DNA of 64,000 nt from Archaeoglobus profundus DSM 5631 (GCF_000025285.1 NC_013741.1:372001-436000), one strand, 5' to 3'; counted from the first letter of the stretch, positions 25,966-36,606 are shown. The notes: generated by a model from the letters alone, not told the origin. Made by a program: numbers and translations.

Positions 25966-26790
25966 TTACTCGATTTCAACACCGTAAACCTTCTCCACAT
26001 TTTCGACGCAAATCTTGTAAATGAAATCTTCGTCAAATCCATGCTTCAGCAACTCTTTAACCTTCCTTGGAACGGTCTTAGGACCTAAAACTGCACCGGG
26101 CCTATCTTTGTCGTCTATGTAGTCCGTTTCAAGCATAAACCTGCTACCCTGCTTTGCAGCCTCCAGAGCGTAGTCGTTCAAGCATATGACTGAAGGAAAT
26201 ATTCCAATCTCTTCGAACTCCTTTATCTTTGGCGGGGAGAAGTGCTTCACAACCTTGTACCTCTTCAAACCAACCTTATCAGCCATCTCGGCAATTTCCT
26301 TTATACCTTCATACGTGTACGACTCTGTATGAAGTTGAACGGCACATCCCACATCCTTAGCCACTTCAAAGGCATGCTTCATCACCTCGTTGCTCAAATC
26401 CCAGATTTCCTTCGAAACTTTGTAGTGTGGCCTCCCGCTCTTTAGAGCTACAGCTTTTCCTTCTTCTATGAGCTTTCCAGCCAAGTCGAAAGCTGATTTC
26501 ATAATTTCAGCAGCCTTCTGGACTTTCATCCTACCTCCCAAGAGTGTGATCTCAGCAGGATGGACGCCTATAACAGCAAAAGCTCTAACGATTTTGTTGG
26601 CCTTTTCAACCATGCTTATGTGTTTCTTGAACATTTCCAAGTAATCTTCAGGCTTGGTAGGTTTCAAACCGTAGTGTTTGCTGAGCAAGTTAACTAGGAA
26701 GACGTGAGTTCCTCCAGCACTTTTGAACTGCTCTAGAGCCTTAAATTTGAGGTGGTTGTACAGGTGCATGTGATCATCGGTTATGATCAT
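25966..26790 (-). CDS. TatD-related metal-dependent hydrolase (COG1099)
   Basis: 274 residues starting MIITDDHMHLYNH, where DxHxH is the first metal site of a TIM-barrel amidohydrolase. Later VIGVHPAE, VQLHTESYTYEG and MLETDYIDD give the remaining His and Asp ligands in TatD order. This is the archaeal COG1099 branch; nuclease activity is possible but untested. It stands alone between queC and aroC. Confidence 0.82.
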   Translation of the reverse strand: MIITDDHMHLYNHLKFKALEQFKSAGGTHVFLVNLLSKHYGLKPTKPEDYLEMFKKHISMVEKANKIVRAFAVIGVHPAEITLLGGRMKVQKAAEIMKSAFDLAGKLIEEGKAVALKSGRPHYKVSKEIWDLSNEVMKHAFEVAKDVGCAVQLHTESYTYEGIKEIAEMADKVGLKRYKVVKHFSPPKIKEFEEIGIFPSVICLNDYALEAAKQGSRFMLETDYIDDKDRPGAVLGPKTVPRKVKELLKHGFDEDFIYKICVENVEKVYGVEIE

Positions 26791-26851
26791 AAAGTGTAAG
26801 TGGTGTCCCGTGCATTTAAGCTTGACCTACTCAACCTGAAATCGACAAAAA

Positions 26852-27952
26852 TCAACCCAAAAATCTTGGAATCAGCCCCTGCATCATCATGCAGTCTACC
26901 AAAACCAGAGCAACCATAGCCTCAAGAACTGGAATTGCTCTTGGAACAATGCAGGGATCGTGCCTACCCTTCACGACTATTTTATCTTCAACCATCTTCA
27001 CCCAGTTTACAGTTTTCTGAGGCTTTGAAATTGATGGTGTTGGCTTTATTGCAACTCTGACGACTATATCCTCCCCATTTGAGATTCCACCCAAGATTCC
27101 CCCTGCGTTGTTCGTTGCAAATCCTATTTTACCTTCCTTCAATACAATCGGATCGTTGCACTCGCTTCCCCTCATTTTAGCAACCTTGAAGCCAGCTCCA
27201 ATCTCAACTCCCTTAACTGCTGGCACACTCATCAATGCGAATGCCAGATAAGCATCGAGCTTAAAAAAGACTGGCTCACCCAAACCGGCTGGAACTCCCC
27301 TCGCAATTACTTCAGCTATACCTCCAACGCTGTCTCCCTCAGCCTTAGCCTTCAAAATAGTCTCTTCCATTCTCCTTGCAACATCCTCATCTGGACATCT
27401 AACAGCATTCGATTCAGCCAACCTGAAAATCTCGTCCAAATCGTATTCCTCCGGATTGATATCGCATCTTATTCCAGCAATCTCTCGCGTAAAACCCACG
27501 AGCCTGATTCCAAATCTCTGAAGGATTTTCTTCGCAATTGCACCTGCCATAACCCTCGCAACTGTTTCTCTTCCCGATGACCTTCCACCACCTCTCCAAT
27601 CTCTCAAGCCGAACTTAGCCTGATATGTGTAATCGGCATGTCCCGGTCTAAACAGGTGCTTTATCTCTTCGTAGGGCTTTGAATTGACATCTCTATTATA
27701 AACTAGCATGCTTATCGGAGTCCCTAGAGTTTTGCCCTCGAAAACGCCCGAAAGTATTACCACCTCATCCTTCTCTCTTCTCGCAGTTGATATTGCGGAT
27801 TTCGGCCTTCTCCTATCCAATTCCCTCTGAATGTCTTCCTCTCTAAGTTCTAAACCGGCTGGACATCCATCAACAACACAACCGACGGCTTTTCCGTGAC
27901 TTTCTCCCCAAGTCGTAACTCTGAAAAGGTATCCAAAGGTGTTACCGACCAT
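26852..27952 (-). CDS. aroC: Chorismate synthase
   Basis: 366 residues. [20 protein letters not shown] is the N-terminal signature, [20 protein letters not shown] the second and [17 protein letters not shown] the third. It binds reduced FMN and makes chorismate in aromatic amino acid synthesis. No other shikimate gene is present nearby. Confidence 0.97.
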   Translation of the reverse strand: MVGNTFGYLFRVTTWGESHGKAVGCVVDGCPAGLELREEDIQRELDRRRPKSAISTARREKDEVVILSGVFEGKTLGTPISMLVYNRDVNSKPYEEIKHLFRPGHADYTYQAKFGLRDWRGGGRSSGRETVARVMAGAIAKKILQRFGIRLVGFTREIAGIRCDINPEEYDLDEIFRLAESNAVRCPDEDVARRMEETILKAKAEGDSVGGIAEVIARGVPAGLGEPVFFKLDAYLAFALMSVPAVKGVEIGAGFKVAKMRGSECNDPIVLKEGKIGFATNNAGGILGGISNGEDIVVRVAIKPTPSISKPQKTVNWVKMVEDKIVVKGRHDPCIVPRAIPVLEAMVALVLVDCMMMQGLIPRFLG

Positions 27953-28005
27953 CGCTCAGGTTTAGTTCACCTGTTAAGAAACTTTTTCCAAAGAGCTTTA
28001 TAACA

Positions 28006-29289
28006 ATGATAACCCCCACATATTCGGTGGAGGAGGTTGTTGGGATAAGGGGCTACATAACTTCGCACGAAGGAATTAACGGAATCTTTAAGGAAAATCC
28101 AGAAGACTTCTATGTAGAAGAGGTTGCAGATTTAAAGATTGGAGAGGGAGATTGGGTTATTATAAAGGTGAAAAAGGTAAACTGGGATACACTGAATTTC
28201 GTCAGAGTCCTTTCAAACAAGCTTAGGATAAGCCAAAAGAGGATTAGCTACGCTGGAACCAAGGATAAGAGGGCAGTTAGCGTTCAATACTTCGCTGTAA
28301 GGATAAAGAGCGAAGATGAATTGGAAAGACTTAAAGGCTTAAGCATAAAGGATGCTGAGATAGAGGTTGTTGGAAGAACTAACAGATCTATTCAACTCGG
28401 TGATTTGAAGGGGAATATCTTTAAGGTCGTCATAAAAAATGCCAAGAACGTTAGCAACATTCCACTCATAGAGGGGGAGCTTAGAGCTAGAGGAACGCCA
28501 AATTTTTTCGGATTGCAACGCTTTGGTTCTATAAGGTTCATAACGCATGAAGTGGGAAAGTACATACTCAAGAGAGACTACGAAACTGCTTTCTGGGTTT
28601 ACGTTGCGAAACCTTTCGAGGGTGAGAGTGAGGATGCTAGGAAGGTTAGAGAAATACTGTGGAATACTAGAGACGTCAAGTTTGGCCTAAGGGAAATGCC
28701 CAAATACCTCAGATACGAAAGAACACTTCTGCAAAAGTTGAGAGAAGGTAAGAGTGAGAAAGAAGCTTTGCTTTCCTTACCAGAAAACCTCAAGATGATG
28801 TTCATACATGCCTACCAGTCCTATGTTTTTAACAACGTTCTCTCAGACAGGATTGCTGAATTTGGAAATCTGAAAGTTGTAGAGAAAGGAGACTGGGTCG
28901 ATTTTGTAAACTTAAACGATTATTACACGTTTAGAGAAGATTTTGTTAAGGTTCACGATCACAACTACAAGCGTGTAAAGTTTTTGATCGAAAGAGGATT
29001 GTGTGCTCTAGCAATACCTCTACCGGGTTACGAGACACCTTTGGGGGATGACTGGACTTCGGAGAGAATTCGATTTTACTTGGAGAGGGATGGAATAGAT
29101 TTGAAAGACTTCAAGCACGAGTATAAGGAGTTTTCTTCAAAGGGGAGTGTGAGAGTTGCCGATATGCTAATAGAGCAAACCAACCTGAAGTATGAGGTGG
29201 AGGAGAACGTCACATTTAGCTTTTATTTACCGAAAGGTTGCTACGCAACTGTTCTATTGAGGGAGTTCGTTAAGAAGCCTCTAGCCTGA
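28006..29289 (+). CDS. truD: tRNA pseudouridine(13) synthase TruD
   Basis: 427 residues. YAGTKDKRAVSVQYFAVR carries the catalytic Asp of TruD, and GTPNFFGLQRFGSIRFITH and the C-terminal FYLPKGCYATVLLREF are family blocks. An insertion domain sits in the middle as usual for archaeal and eukaryotic Pus7-type proteins. ATG 28006 is preceded by a TATA-like TTTATAAC, suggesting a short or absent leader. It converges with the DUF5611-like gene, overlapping by 9 bases. Confidence 0.95.
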   Translation: MITPTYSVEEVVGIRGYITSHEGINGIFKENPEDFYVEEVADLKIGEGDWVIIKVKKVNWDTLNFVRVLSNKLRISQKRISYAGTKDKRAVSVQYFAVRIKSEDELERLKGLSIKDAEIEVVGRTNRSIQLGDLKGNIFKVVIKNAKNVSNIPLIEGELRARGTPNFFGLQRFGSIRFITHEVGKYILKRDYETAFWVYVAKPFEGESEDARKVREILWNTRDVKFGLREMPKYLRYERTLLQKLREGKSEKEALLSLPENLKMMFIHAYQSYVFNNVLSDRIAEFGNLKVVEKGDWVDFVNLNDYYTFREDFVKVHDHNYKRVKFLIERGLCALAIPLPGYETPLGDDWTSERIRFYLERDGIDLKDFKHEYKEFSSKGSVRVADMLIEQTNLKYEVEENVTFSFYLPKGCYATVLLREFVKKPLA

Positions 29290-29589
29290 CTCGACTTCTT
29301 TCTTCATCATCTTTGCCCTCTCTTTTGCCGTATACCCCGTTAGCTCCTCTAAAAACTTATTGTATGTCTTTATGGTCTGGACAGCGACATCTTCTGTTAC
29401 CTTCGGATTTGTTCTCGTTTCTGCATAGAGCCTTTTGTTTTCTATCCACAGTCTCAGCTCCTCCATGGCTCCATACCTGACTACGTAGACGTTTCCGTCC
29501 TTTTCAAACTCGCCGAAGTACTTTCTTATGAGTTCTTCCAGTCTGCCTTCATCGGGCTTGTAACCCCTTTTAAATCTGTACTCTCTCAT
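29281..29589 (-). CDS. DUF5611-like conserved archaeal protein
   Basis: 102 residues starting MREYRFKRGYKPDEGRLEEL. It is soluble alpha/beta, with a middle GAMEELRLWIENKRLYAETR and a lysine-rich end. I associate it with a small uncharacterised archaeal family (DUF5611); the function is unknown. Confidence 0.6.
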   Translation of the reverse strand: MREYRFKRGYKPDEGRLEELIRKYFGEFEKDGNVYVVRYGAMEELRLWIENKRLYAETRTNPKVTEDVAVQTIKTYNKFLEELTGYTAKERAKMMKKEVESG

Positions 29590-29647
29590 GAAATGAGAAT
29601 TCCTTGGCGATTAAAAACCTTATATACTTCTTGTCAAAATCGGAATT

Positions 29648-30364
29648 ATGGATACAAAGGTTGTTGTGGATAGAGTGGACATCGAGAATCCTATTGTCTT
29701 TACAAGCTTTCCAGGGATTGGGCTTGTTGGAACTATAGCATCTTCGCACCTCATAATGGAGCTAAATCTGGAGTGGATTGGAGTTGTCGAATCGAAGGAT
29801 CTTCCACCAGTAGCTTCCCTGATGGACGGCATAATACTGCCTCCGATAAGGGTTTATCAGTCGTCCGAGCTTGGTTTCGTTCTAATACACTCCGATGTTC
29901 CTATATTCCCGCACATAGCTTACGAGATGAGTGAAAAAATACTGGACTGGGTAATGGAGATAAAAGCTAAGAGAATTTATTCCCTAGCGGGAGTTGCGAC
30001 TTTTGAGGATAAGAAGAGAGTATTCGGAGCTGCAACTTCGAAGGAGCTTTTGGAGGAGATAAAGGACTACGTCGAAATATTCAAGAGCGGAACGATATCG
30101 GGTATAGCTGGAAGCATTTTGAATGAGTGCGTTGCAAGGAAGTTCCCGGGCTTAGCTTTGCTTGGAGAGACGTTGGGATTCAACCCAGACCCAAGAGCTG
30201 CTGCAGAAGTTATAAACGTTCTGAATAGAATGTTTGGATGGAGTATCAGTGTTGAAAAGCTAATAAAGGAGGCGGAACTCATAGAGGCACAGATGCAAAA
30301 GCTTGCAGAGCAGACGAGAATGCAGGAGATGGGTAGAAAAGAAGAATTACCTATGTATGGGTGA
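29648..30364 (+). CDS. PAC2-family proteasome assembly chaperone-like protein
   Basis: 238 residues. NPIVFTSFPGIGLVGTIASS is the PAC2 (PF09754) start, followed by LPPVASLMDGIILPPIRVYQ and SGIAGSILNECVARKFPG. Archaeal members may help proteasome assembly or act as ATP-independent ligases. The C-terminal 40 residues are a coiled tail. It overlaps the DUF473 gene. The window also carries psmA and psmB at other loci. Confidence 0.85.
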   Translation: MDTKVVVDRVDIENPIVFTSFPGIGLVGTIASSHLIMELNLEWIGVVESKDLPPVASLMDGIILPPIRVYQSSELGFVLIHSDVPIFPHIAYEMSEKILDWVMEIKAKRIYSLAGVATFEDKKRVFGAATSKELLEEIKDYVEIFKSGTISGIAGSILNECVARKFPGLALLGETLGFNPDPRAAAEVINVLNRMFGWSISVEKLIKEAELIEAQMQKLAEQTRMQEMGRKEELPMYG

Positions 30365-30369
30365 TAAGT

Positions 30370-30759
30370 ATGAAGTGCCTAGTGCTAACAGGTATATCGA
30401 AGGATGTTCTAGACGATCTGATGAGAAGGCACATAAAAACAATAGAGTTGAGAAGTGCTCACAATATAGCAACTGCAATGAGAGCTGAAGTGGGAGACTG
30501 CGTCTTTTTAACGAGTGCAAAGACGTTCGATGTAGACAGGGGAACTTTGGGAATAATAGCTCAGGTAACTGGAAAGGAGATTTACTCGCACTCTCTGATG
30601 TTCTCAACACCAACGCTAATTCAGGAGAGTGAGATGACTGTTGTCAGGCTTAAGCTTGAAGTAAGAGGTGTGGGGAGAGTAGTTAGAGTGTACAACACGG
30701 GAATTCTTGATACTACAGAAGCTGAAGTTGTTGAAGTTAGTTACTTTGACGCTAGATGA
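30370..30759 (+). CDS. DUF473 family protein
   Basis: 129 residues from MKCLVLTGISKDVLDDLMRR, the archaeal DUF473 (PF04322) family of unknown function. It is beta-rich, with an ASCH/PUA-like feel (ELRSAHNIATAMRAEVGDCV). ATG 30370 follows GGTGAT by four bases, so the GTG at 30361 is not needed. Its end overlaps the remnant of the split gene on the other strand. Confidence 0.72.
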   Translation: MKCLVLTGISKDVLDDLMRRHIKTIELRSAHNIATAMRAEVGDCVFLTSAKTFDVDRGTLGIIAQVTGKEIYSHSLMFSTPTLIQESEMTVVRLKLEVRGVGRVVRVYNTGILDTTEAEVVEVSYFDAR

Positions 30760-30887
30760 TCGATCTTGTCATCTATTATCATTTTTAGAGCTTCGACTTT
30801 ATCTTCAAACTTGAGGAAACCGCTCAGTATCGCTCCATCAAACGTTGGAAGTTTGTTTACTATTTCGAAAGCCTTGCGGAGCGGTAA
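30741..30887 (-). pseudogene. C-terminal remnant of a gene split by the TnpB element
   Basis: An open frame of about 48 codons (LPLRKAFEIVNKLPTFDGAI, then a helical end and stop) lacks any start. It joins in frame and in sense with the fragment at 32236-32313 (ending RHMSALGHI) if the element between is removed. The product family is not recognised. Confidence 0.6.
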
Positions 30888-32235
30888 CAATTTTCGTAGA
30901 TATTGATAGACATTAGTGAATTTTAACGCCGTATTTTTCGAGCCAGAGGATTAAAGCTTCCTCTACAGCTTCGCTTAATGCACCCTTCTTATTTCCCTTA
31001 ATTTCTACGACTTTCATTCTAAACAACTTTCCAATATCTTCTCTCACAGTAACGTTGAATCTCATAACATTCATAAATTCTATTACACAGGAAAGCTTAT
31101 AAACTTTTACGTTTAAGTGCTATTGTGGAATTGATAAAAGCTTACAGTATCCCAATAAAAGCACCGAAAGACCTGATGGAAGAATTCTTCAAGCTGAGAA
31201 AAACAGTGTTAGATGAAGTATTCAAGCACATAAAGTATTCCAAAAGCGGAAAAGCTCATTTAAAGTTCAACAAAAATGATAGAAAGGAATTGAGAGATAA
31301 ACTATTAAGAAACTGGAGATTTGCAAAACATTACGTAGATTCAGCTATTAATTCAGTTATAGGATTAGTTAAGGGTTGGATTCAATTGTACAATCGAGGC
31401 AAAGCAAAGTCTAAACCCGAAATTACAAAAAAGACCGTTTACGTTAAAACTACCTTGTTCACAGTTAGAAACGGTAAGATTAAAATTACAATTGAGCCAA
31501 AAAAGCGTTATTTAGAGGTAGATTTAGCAAAATTCAATTATCTGCCAAAAGATTACGATTCAATTGGCGGTTTGATACTGCAAAAAGATAAACTGATTAT
31601 TACGTTCAAAAAGAGAGTCGAATTAGTAGAACCAAAAGACTACGCATCTTTCGACGTGAACTTAACAAATGTTACAGGTTTGATCAATTACAGAATTGTC
31701 AGATTCGATCTTAGAGAGCTATACCACATTCACAGAGTTTACGAGGAGAAGAGAAAGAGAATTCAAAAACTGGCTAAGACTAAACCTAAAACCGCTAAAA
31801 AACTTATGCAGAAGTATTCGAAGAGAGAAAGAAATCGTGTAAGAGATATAATGCACAAAATAACCACTACTATTGCAAGAGAATTAGTATCGATAAAGCA
31901 TGGTGCAATTTTAGAAGACTTGAAAAATATCAAGGATGGAATCCTCAACGGTAGTAAAAATCTAAATCGTAAACTCTCAAAATGGAACTGTAGAATGTTT
32001 CAATCGATGCTCGAATACAAGCTCATGTGGTTCGGTCTGCCAGTTAAATACGTTAATCCCGCTAACTCTTCCAAAACCTGTCCCGTCTGCTCTGGCAGGT
32101 TATCTGCCTATCGGGACAGGTTAATGAAATGTGATCGTTGCGGTCTCGTTCAGGATAGAGATGTTATTGCAGTCTTAAACCTTCGGATGTGGGGCTTGGG
32201 GGGTTACCCCGAAGGGGGACGAGCCCTTCAAGGGT
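30888..32235 (+). mobile_element. IS200/IS605-type element with tnpB only, about 1.35 kb
   Basis: The boundaries are deduced from the interrupted frame: removing this interval restores a continuous minus-strand reading frame, give or take a few bases. It holds tnpB and a small divergent RHH gene; there is no tnpA. The right end has the hairpins GGGGTTACCCC and CCCTT-C-AAGGG. No target duplication is seen, as expected for this family. Confidence 0.7.
30913..31065 (-). CDS. Small ribbon-helix-helix protein next to tnpB
   Basis: 50 residues: MRFNVTVREDIGKLFRMKVV, then NKKGALSEAVEEALILWLEK. The short strand followed by two helices fits the RHH fold of antitoxins and small repressors. ATG 31065 or 31074 may start it. 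It is divergent from tnpB with a 50-60 base gap, inside the element, so it is probably a regulator of tnpB or a passenger. It was too short for a usual ORF cutoff. Confidence 0.68.
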   Translation of the reverse strand: MRFNVTVREDIGKLFRMKVVEIKGNKKGALSEAVEEALILWLEKYGVKIH

Positions 32236-32237
32236 GA
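31125..32237 (+). CDS. tnpB: TnpB RNA-guided nuclease homologue (IS605 OrfB)
   Basis: 370 residues with all expected sites: RuvC-I Asp in YASFDVNLTNV, RuvC-II Glu in HGAILEDLKNIKDG, a zinc ribbon CPVC...CDRC, and RuvC-III Asp in DRDVIAVLNL. The N-terminal helical part starts from a GTG (VELIKAYSIP). No frameshift is seen, so it is probably active. TnpB proteins cut DNA using an RNA made from the element's right end. No TnpA partner lies nearby. Confidence 0.92.
   Translation: MELIKAYSIPIKAPKDLMEEFFKLRKTVLDEVFKHIKYSKSGKAHLKFNKNDRKELRDKLLRNWRFAKHYVDSAINSVIGLVKGWIQLYNRGKAKSKPEITKKTVYVKTTLFTVRNGKIKITIEPKKRYLEVDLAKFNYLPKDYDSIGGLILQKDKLIITFKKRVELVEPKDYASFDVNLTNVTGLINYRIVRFDLRELYHIHRVYEEKRKRIQKLAKTKPKTAKKLMQKYSKRERNRVRDIMHKITTTIARELVSIKHGAILEDLKNIKDGILNGSKNLNRKLSKWNCRMFQSMLEYKLMWFGLPVKYVNPANSSKTCPVCSGRLSAYRDRLMKCDRCGLVQDRDVIAVLNLRMWGLGGYPEGGRALQG
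32185..32236 (+). ncRNA. Candidate omega (guide) RNA scaffold of tnpB element 1
   Basis: The tnpB 3' end overlaps a GC-rich stretch with nested hairpins (GGGG-TTA-CCCC, then CCCTT-C-AAGGG) in an AT-rich gene. In known systems the scaffold overlaps the tnpB 3' end and the guide is the flank just past the element. Here that would begin near GATGTGTCCCAAAG. By analogy only. Confidence 0.4.
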
Positions 32238-32545
32238 TGTGTCCCAAAGCGGACATATGTCTATCTATGACTACGTCCGCTGAACCCCTGATTTCTGCTT
32301 CTGAGAATTCCATTTAAGCTAGTTGCAGTCGTGCAAAAAACAATTAAGTCTTCGCAGGCTACACTCTCCATCGCCGATATTAGTCTTTCGCCCTCTTCAC
32401 CACCCAGCTCAGATGTCAACACGATGAAGTCGTACTCTTCGATGTTCACATCATCCAAGCTGTTGAATACATCTGCCTGCGGATATAGAGGCAGAACTAC
32501 ATCAACAATATCTCTTAAGCCGAACGACACTATTGCAAACTTCAT
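32236..32545 (-). pseudogene. N-terminal part of the split gene, with a probable frameshift
   Basis: From ATG 32545 (MKFAIVSFGLRDIVDVVLPL) the frame runs through YDFIVLTSELGGEEGERL, a Rossmann-like alpha/beta pattern, and then turns into an unlikely Arg/Ser-rich tail ending at 32261. A one-base shift near 32312 gives MEFSEAEIRGSADVVIDRHM and MSALGHI up to the element border. Either two overlapping genes or one frameshifted gene existed. The whole product would be about 150 residues. Family unknown. Confidence 0.5.
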
Positions 32546-32575
32546 TAAACCCACTAGGCCGAATCAAATAAAAGC

Positions 32576-34134
<1,559 letters not shown>

Positions 34135-34180
34135 GGACGAAATTGGTTAGGACTATAAATACGTTTTCGACATTCGTATT

Positions 34181-34453
34181 ATGAAGGAGATTGAACTAAC
34201 GCTCGATGAGTTTGAGAAGTGGTTAAGGGAGAGAGGATACGATAAGAGGATGGGTAAAGAGAACTTTGAACTCTTTCTAAAAATAGGCTTGGCTGGATTG
34301 TTCTTTATGAACAGCTCACTTTTAATGGGTTACATATTCTCCAGTTTGGGTCTTCCCTCTGAGAGGATATCGGAAAAGACCAGATTCGAGATCGGACGTA
34401 GGATTAAAGAGATCAAAGCGACCAGAGATTACTTGAAAATTGTCATTGAATGA
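34181..34453 (+). CDS. Hypothetical protein, 90 residues
   Basis: MKEIELTLDEFEKWLRERGY begins a charged helix. Residues 28-55 (FLKIGLAGLFFMNSSLLMGY) are hydrophobic and may be one membrane segment or a core helix; the end is basic. ATG 34181 comes right after the TATA-like TATAAATAC of the gap, so it may be leaderless. Family unknown. It converges with trm5 (11-base overlap). Confidence 0.6.
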   Translation: MKEIELTLDEFEKWLRERGYDKRMGKENFELFLKIGLAGLFFMNSSLLMGYIFSSLGLPSERISEKTRFEIGRRIKEIKATRDYLKIVIE

Positions 34454-35276
34454 AATCAACAACCCTCAAATCGACTACGTATCTGTAAACGCGCGGAGCG
34501 AAGCTACCGCACTCTCTAACGTTTAAAACCTCTACAACCATTCCGTGCTTTCTAAACAACTCTTTGACCTTTTCGGGAAGTTTTTCCTCTTCTTCTTCAC
34601 CTGCAAACGTGTAGTAGTGTACGTATCCACCCTTCTTTATCTTGTCTCTAACCAAGTATACGAAGTTTTCAGCTGAATAAGGTGCCGGCATCAGTATTCT
34701 GTCAAATTTACCCTCGAGCTTTGGAACGACATCTCTAACGTCTCCTTCGTAAACTTTTACGATACCTTCAACTTTGTTAAGTTTGACATTCTTTCTAAAG
34801 TATTCAACTGCCTTCGGATTGAGTTCTACCCCTATGACTTCACTCGGCTTTGCGAGCTTGGCTATGACTATTGCATAAGGACCTACTCCAGCAAACATAA
34901 CCAAAACCCTCTCTCCCTCTTTGACCATTCTGGCAATTCTCTCCCTCTCGCTCGAAAGTCTCGATGAGTAGTAGACCTTTGTTGGATCTACCAGAAATCT
35001 GCAACCAAACTCTTTAGCTATAGTTTCGGTTTCACCGCCATAAAGAACCTCATACCTTGCAACCCTGAATTCGCCACTTACTTCTCCCACCTTTCTTAAA
35101 ATCGTTTTTACGTGTTTGTGCTTTTTCAAAATGGCTTCTACTATCAGATCCTTCAGGTGAGATATCTCGTCCGGTAGGTTTATTATGACTACATCACCTA
35201 TTATCTCGAAGCTTCTTACAACCTTCTTCAATTCATCATCGCTGACCTTTCCCTTCAGGTACTCCTTAAGGCTCAC
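34443..35276 (-). CDS. trm5: tRNA (guanine-37 N1)-methyltransferase, Trm5 family
   Basis: 277 residues. N-terminal domain, then FLVDPTKVYYSSRLSSERER, LVMFAGVGPYAIVIAKLAKP (SAM motif I), GVELNPKAVEYFRKNVKLNK and RILMPAPYSAENFV, the NPPY-like position. It is the class I m1G37 enzyme of archaea, needed for reading-frame maintenance and for wyosine-type bases. The MPAPYSA string differs from the more common NLP/NPP, but the pattern is otherwise complete. Confidence 0.88.
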   Translation of the reverse strand: MSLKEYLKGKVSDDELKKVVRSFEIIGDVVIINLPDEISHLKDLIVEAILKKHKHVKTILRKVGEVSGEFRVARYEVLYGGETETIAKEFGCRFLVDPTKVYYSSRLSSERERIARMVKEGERVLVMFAGVGPYAIVIAKLAKPSEVIGVELNPKAVEYFRKNVKLNKVEGIVKVYEGDVRDVVPKLEGKFDRILMPAPYSAENFVYLVRDKIKKGGYVHYYTFAGEEEEEKLPEKVKELFRKHGMVVEVLNVRECGSFAPRVYRYVVDLRVVDFIQ

Positions 35277-35322
35277 GAAGAGAGTTCAACACACATTTAT
35301 TAACCCTTGCACATCTCTTTCC

Positions 35323-36321
35323 ATGATCAAGATAGATGGCAGTTACGGTGAAGGTGGTGGACAGATTTTGAGAACTGCTATAGCGCTATCCTGTGTGACG
35401 CAAAAACCCGTTGAGGTTTATAATATCAGAGCAAACAGACCCAAACCCGGTTTGGCTATGCAACACCTAAAAGGAATTGAAGCTGCGAAAATGATAACTA
35501 ACGCAGAGGTAGAGGGATTGAAGCTAGGATCAACCAGAGTTGTTTTTAAGCCGAGAAGTTTAAGGGGAGGTAACTTTAAAATTGATATCGGAACAGCTGG
35601 AAGCGTTACTCTCATACTTCAGACAATTCTTCTCCCTTCGCTCTACGCAGAAAGACCAAGCACATTCGAGATAAGGGGTGGAACTGATGTAAAGTGGTCA
35701 CCCAGCGTTGACTATGTAAGGTTTGTGACTTTCAAAGCTTTGGAGGAGTTGGGAGCTAAGGTTGAGCTCGATTTAATTGCAAGGGGGTACTATCCAGAGG
35801 GTGGTGGGAAGATAATTGTAAGGGTTGAGCCTTCAAAGCTCAGGGGTAAGAGCTTCGAAGTTTTACCTTGCGATGTAGTTAAAGGCATAAGTCACTGTCA
35901 GAATTTACCAAGTCATGTAGCTGAAAGACAGAAAAATTCAGCTGTGAGCTTTCTGAAGGAGAGAGGATACGATGCAGAAGTTGAAATTGAAGTGAGAAAG
36001 GGGATTTCAACAGGTTCGGGTATAACCCTTTGGTGCGGTTATAAGGGCAGTGTTGAGTTAGGTGAGAAAGGTAAGAGGGCTGAGATTGTCGGAAAGGAGT
36101 GTGCCGAAAAGCTTGTAAAGGAGCTTGAATCTGATGGAGCCTTTGACAAGCATTTGGCCGATCAGATAATGCCTTTCTCAGCAGTTGCAAGTGGCGAAAC
36201 TGTCTACACGACAACAGAAGTCACGAAACATCAAATCAGCAACGCTTACGTCATGAACAAGTTTTTCGATAATGTCAAGATAGATGGGAATAGGATAGAG
36301 ATAGATGGAATTGGACTGTAA
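35323..36321 (+). CDS. rtcA: RNA 3'-terminal phosphate cyclase
   Basis: 332 residues from MIKIDGSYGEGGGQILRTAI, the RtcA hallmark. RANRPKPGLAMQHLKGIEAA and the C-terminal HLADQIMPFSAVASGETVYT (catalytic His) complete it. It makes 2',3'-cyclic phosphate RNA ends with ATP. The frame is open to 35185 upstream, but that part is antisense to trm5, so the ATG at 35323 is chosen. Confidence 0.95.
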   Translation: MIKIDGSYGEGGGQILRTAIALSCVTQKPVEVYNIRANRPKPGLAMQHLKGIEAAKMITNAEVEGLKLGSTRVVFKPRSLRGGNFKIDIGTAGSVTLILQTILLPSLYAERPSTFEIRGGTDVKWSPSVDYVRFVTFKALEELGAKVELDLIARGYYPEGGGKIIVRVEPSKLRGKSFEVLPCDVVKGISHCQNLPSHVAERQKNSAVSFLKERGYDAEVEIEVRKGISTGSGITLWCGYKGSVELGEKGKRAEIVGKECAEKLVKELESDGAFDKHLADQIMPFSAVASGETVYTTTEVTKHQISNAYVMNKFFDNVKIDGNRIEIDGIGL

Positions 36322-36606
36322 TTACGTCTTCTTCCTTCTTTTCAGTAAAGATGGTAGATGAATTGCGTATTTACCTTCTTCACCCAGAGCTATTATTATC
36401 CCTTCCTTTTTGAAGGCATTTTCAAGATTTATCTCGTAACAGCCCGGAGATAATATTCTTACAATCTCTATCTTTTCACCTTCCTTTCTTTCCTTTCTCT
36501 CCTTCGGTATGTATTCGAACTTGTTGTTTCCACACTCACATCCGTTTAAAATTCTCATGTCTCCATCCTCATATACCTTCCCACACTTCGTACATCTATG
36601 TGGCAT
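36322..36606 (-). CDS. Zn-ribbon protein (OapC/DUF2072-like)
   Basis: 94 residues. The N-terminus MPHRCTKCGKVYEDGDMRIL with GCECGNNKF gives two CxC/CxxC pairs. A basic linker and the RILSPGCYEINLENAFKKEG block follow, typical of this archaeal family. It is the last gene of a three-gene cluster with the DUF2073 and GTPase genes. Role unknown, possibly RNA or membrane trafficking related. Confidence 0.75.
   Translation of the reverse strand: MPHRCTKCGKVYEDGDMRILNGCECGNNKFEYIPKERKERKEGEKIEIVRILSPGCYEINLENAFKKEGIIIALGEEGKYAIHLPSLLKRRKKT

Noticed and set aside
30913-32237. Toxin-antitoxin pair made of the RHH gene and tnpB
   Set aside because: TnpB is not a known toxin type and its nuclease sites and element ends explain it; the RHH protein is better seen as a regulator or passenger.
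35185-35322. N-terminal extension of RtcA by 46 residues
   Set aside because: It is antisense to the trm5 5' end and lacks family similarity; the conserved MIKIDGSYGEGG start is at 35323.
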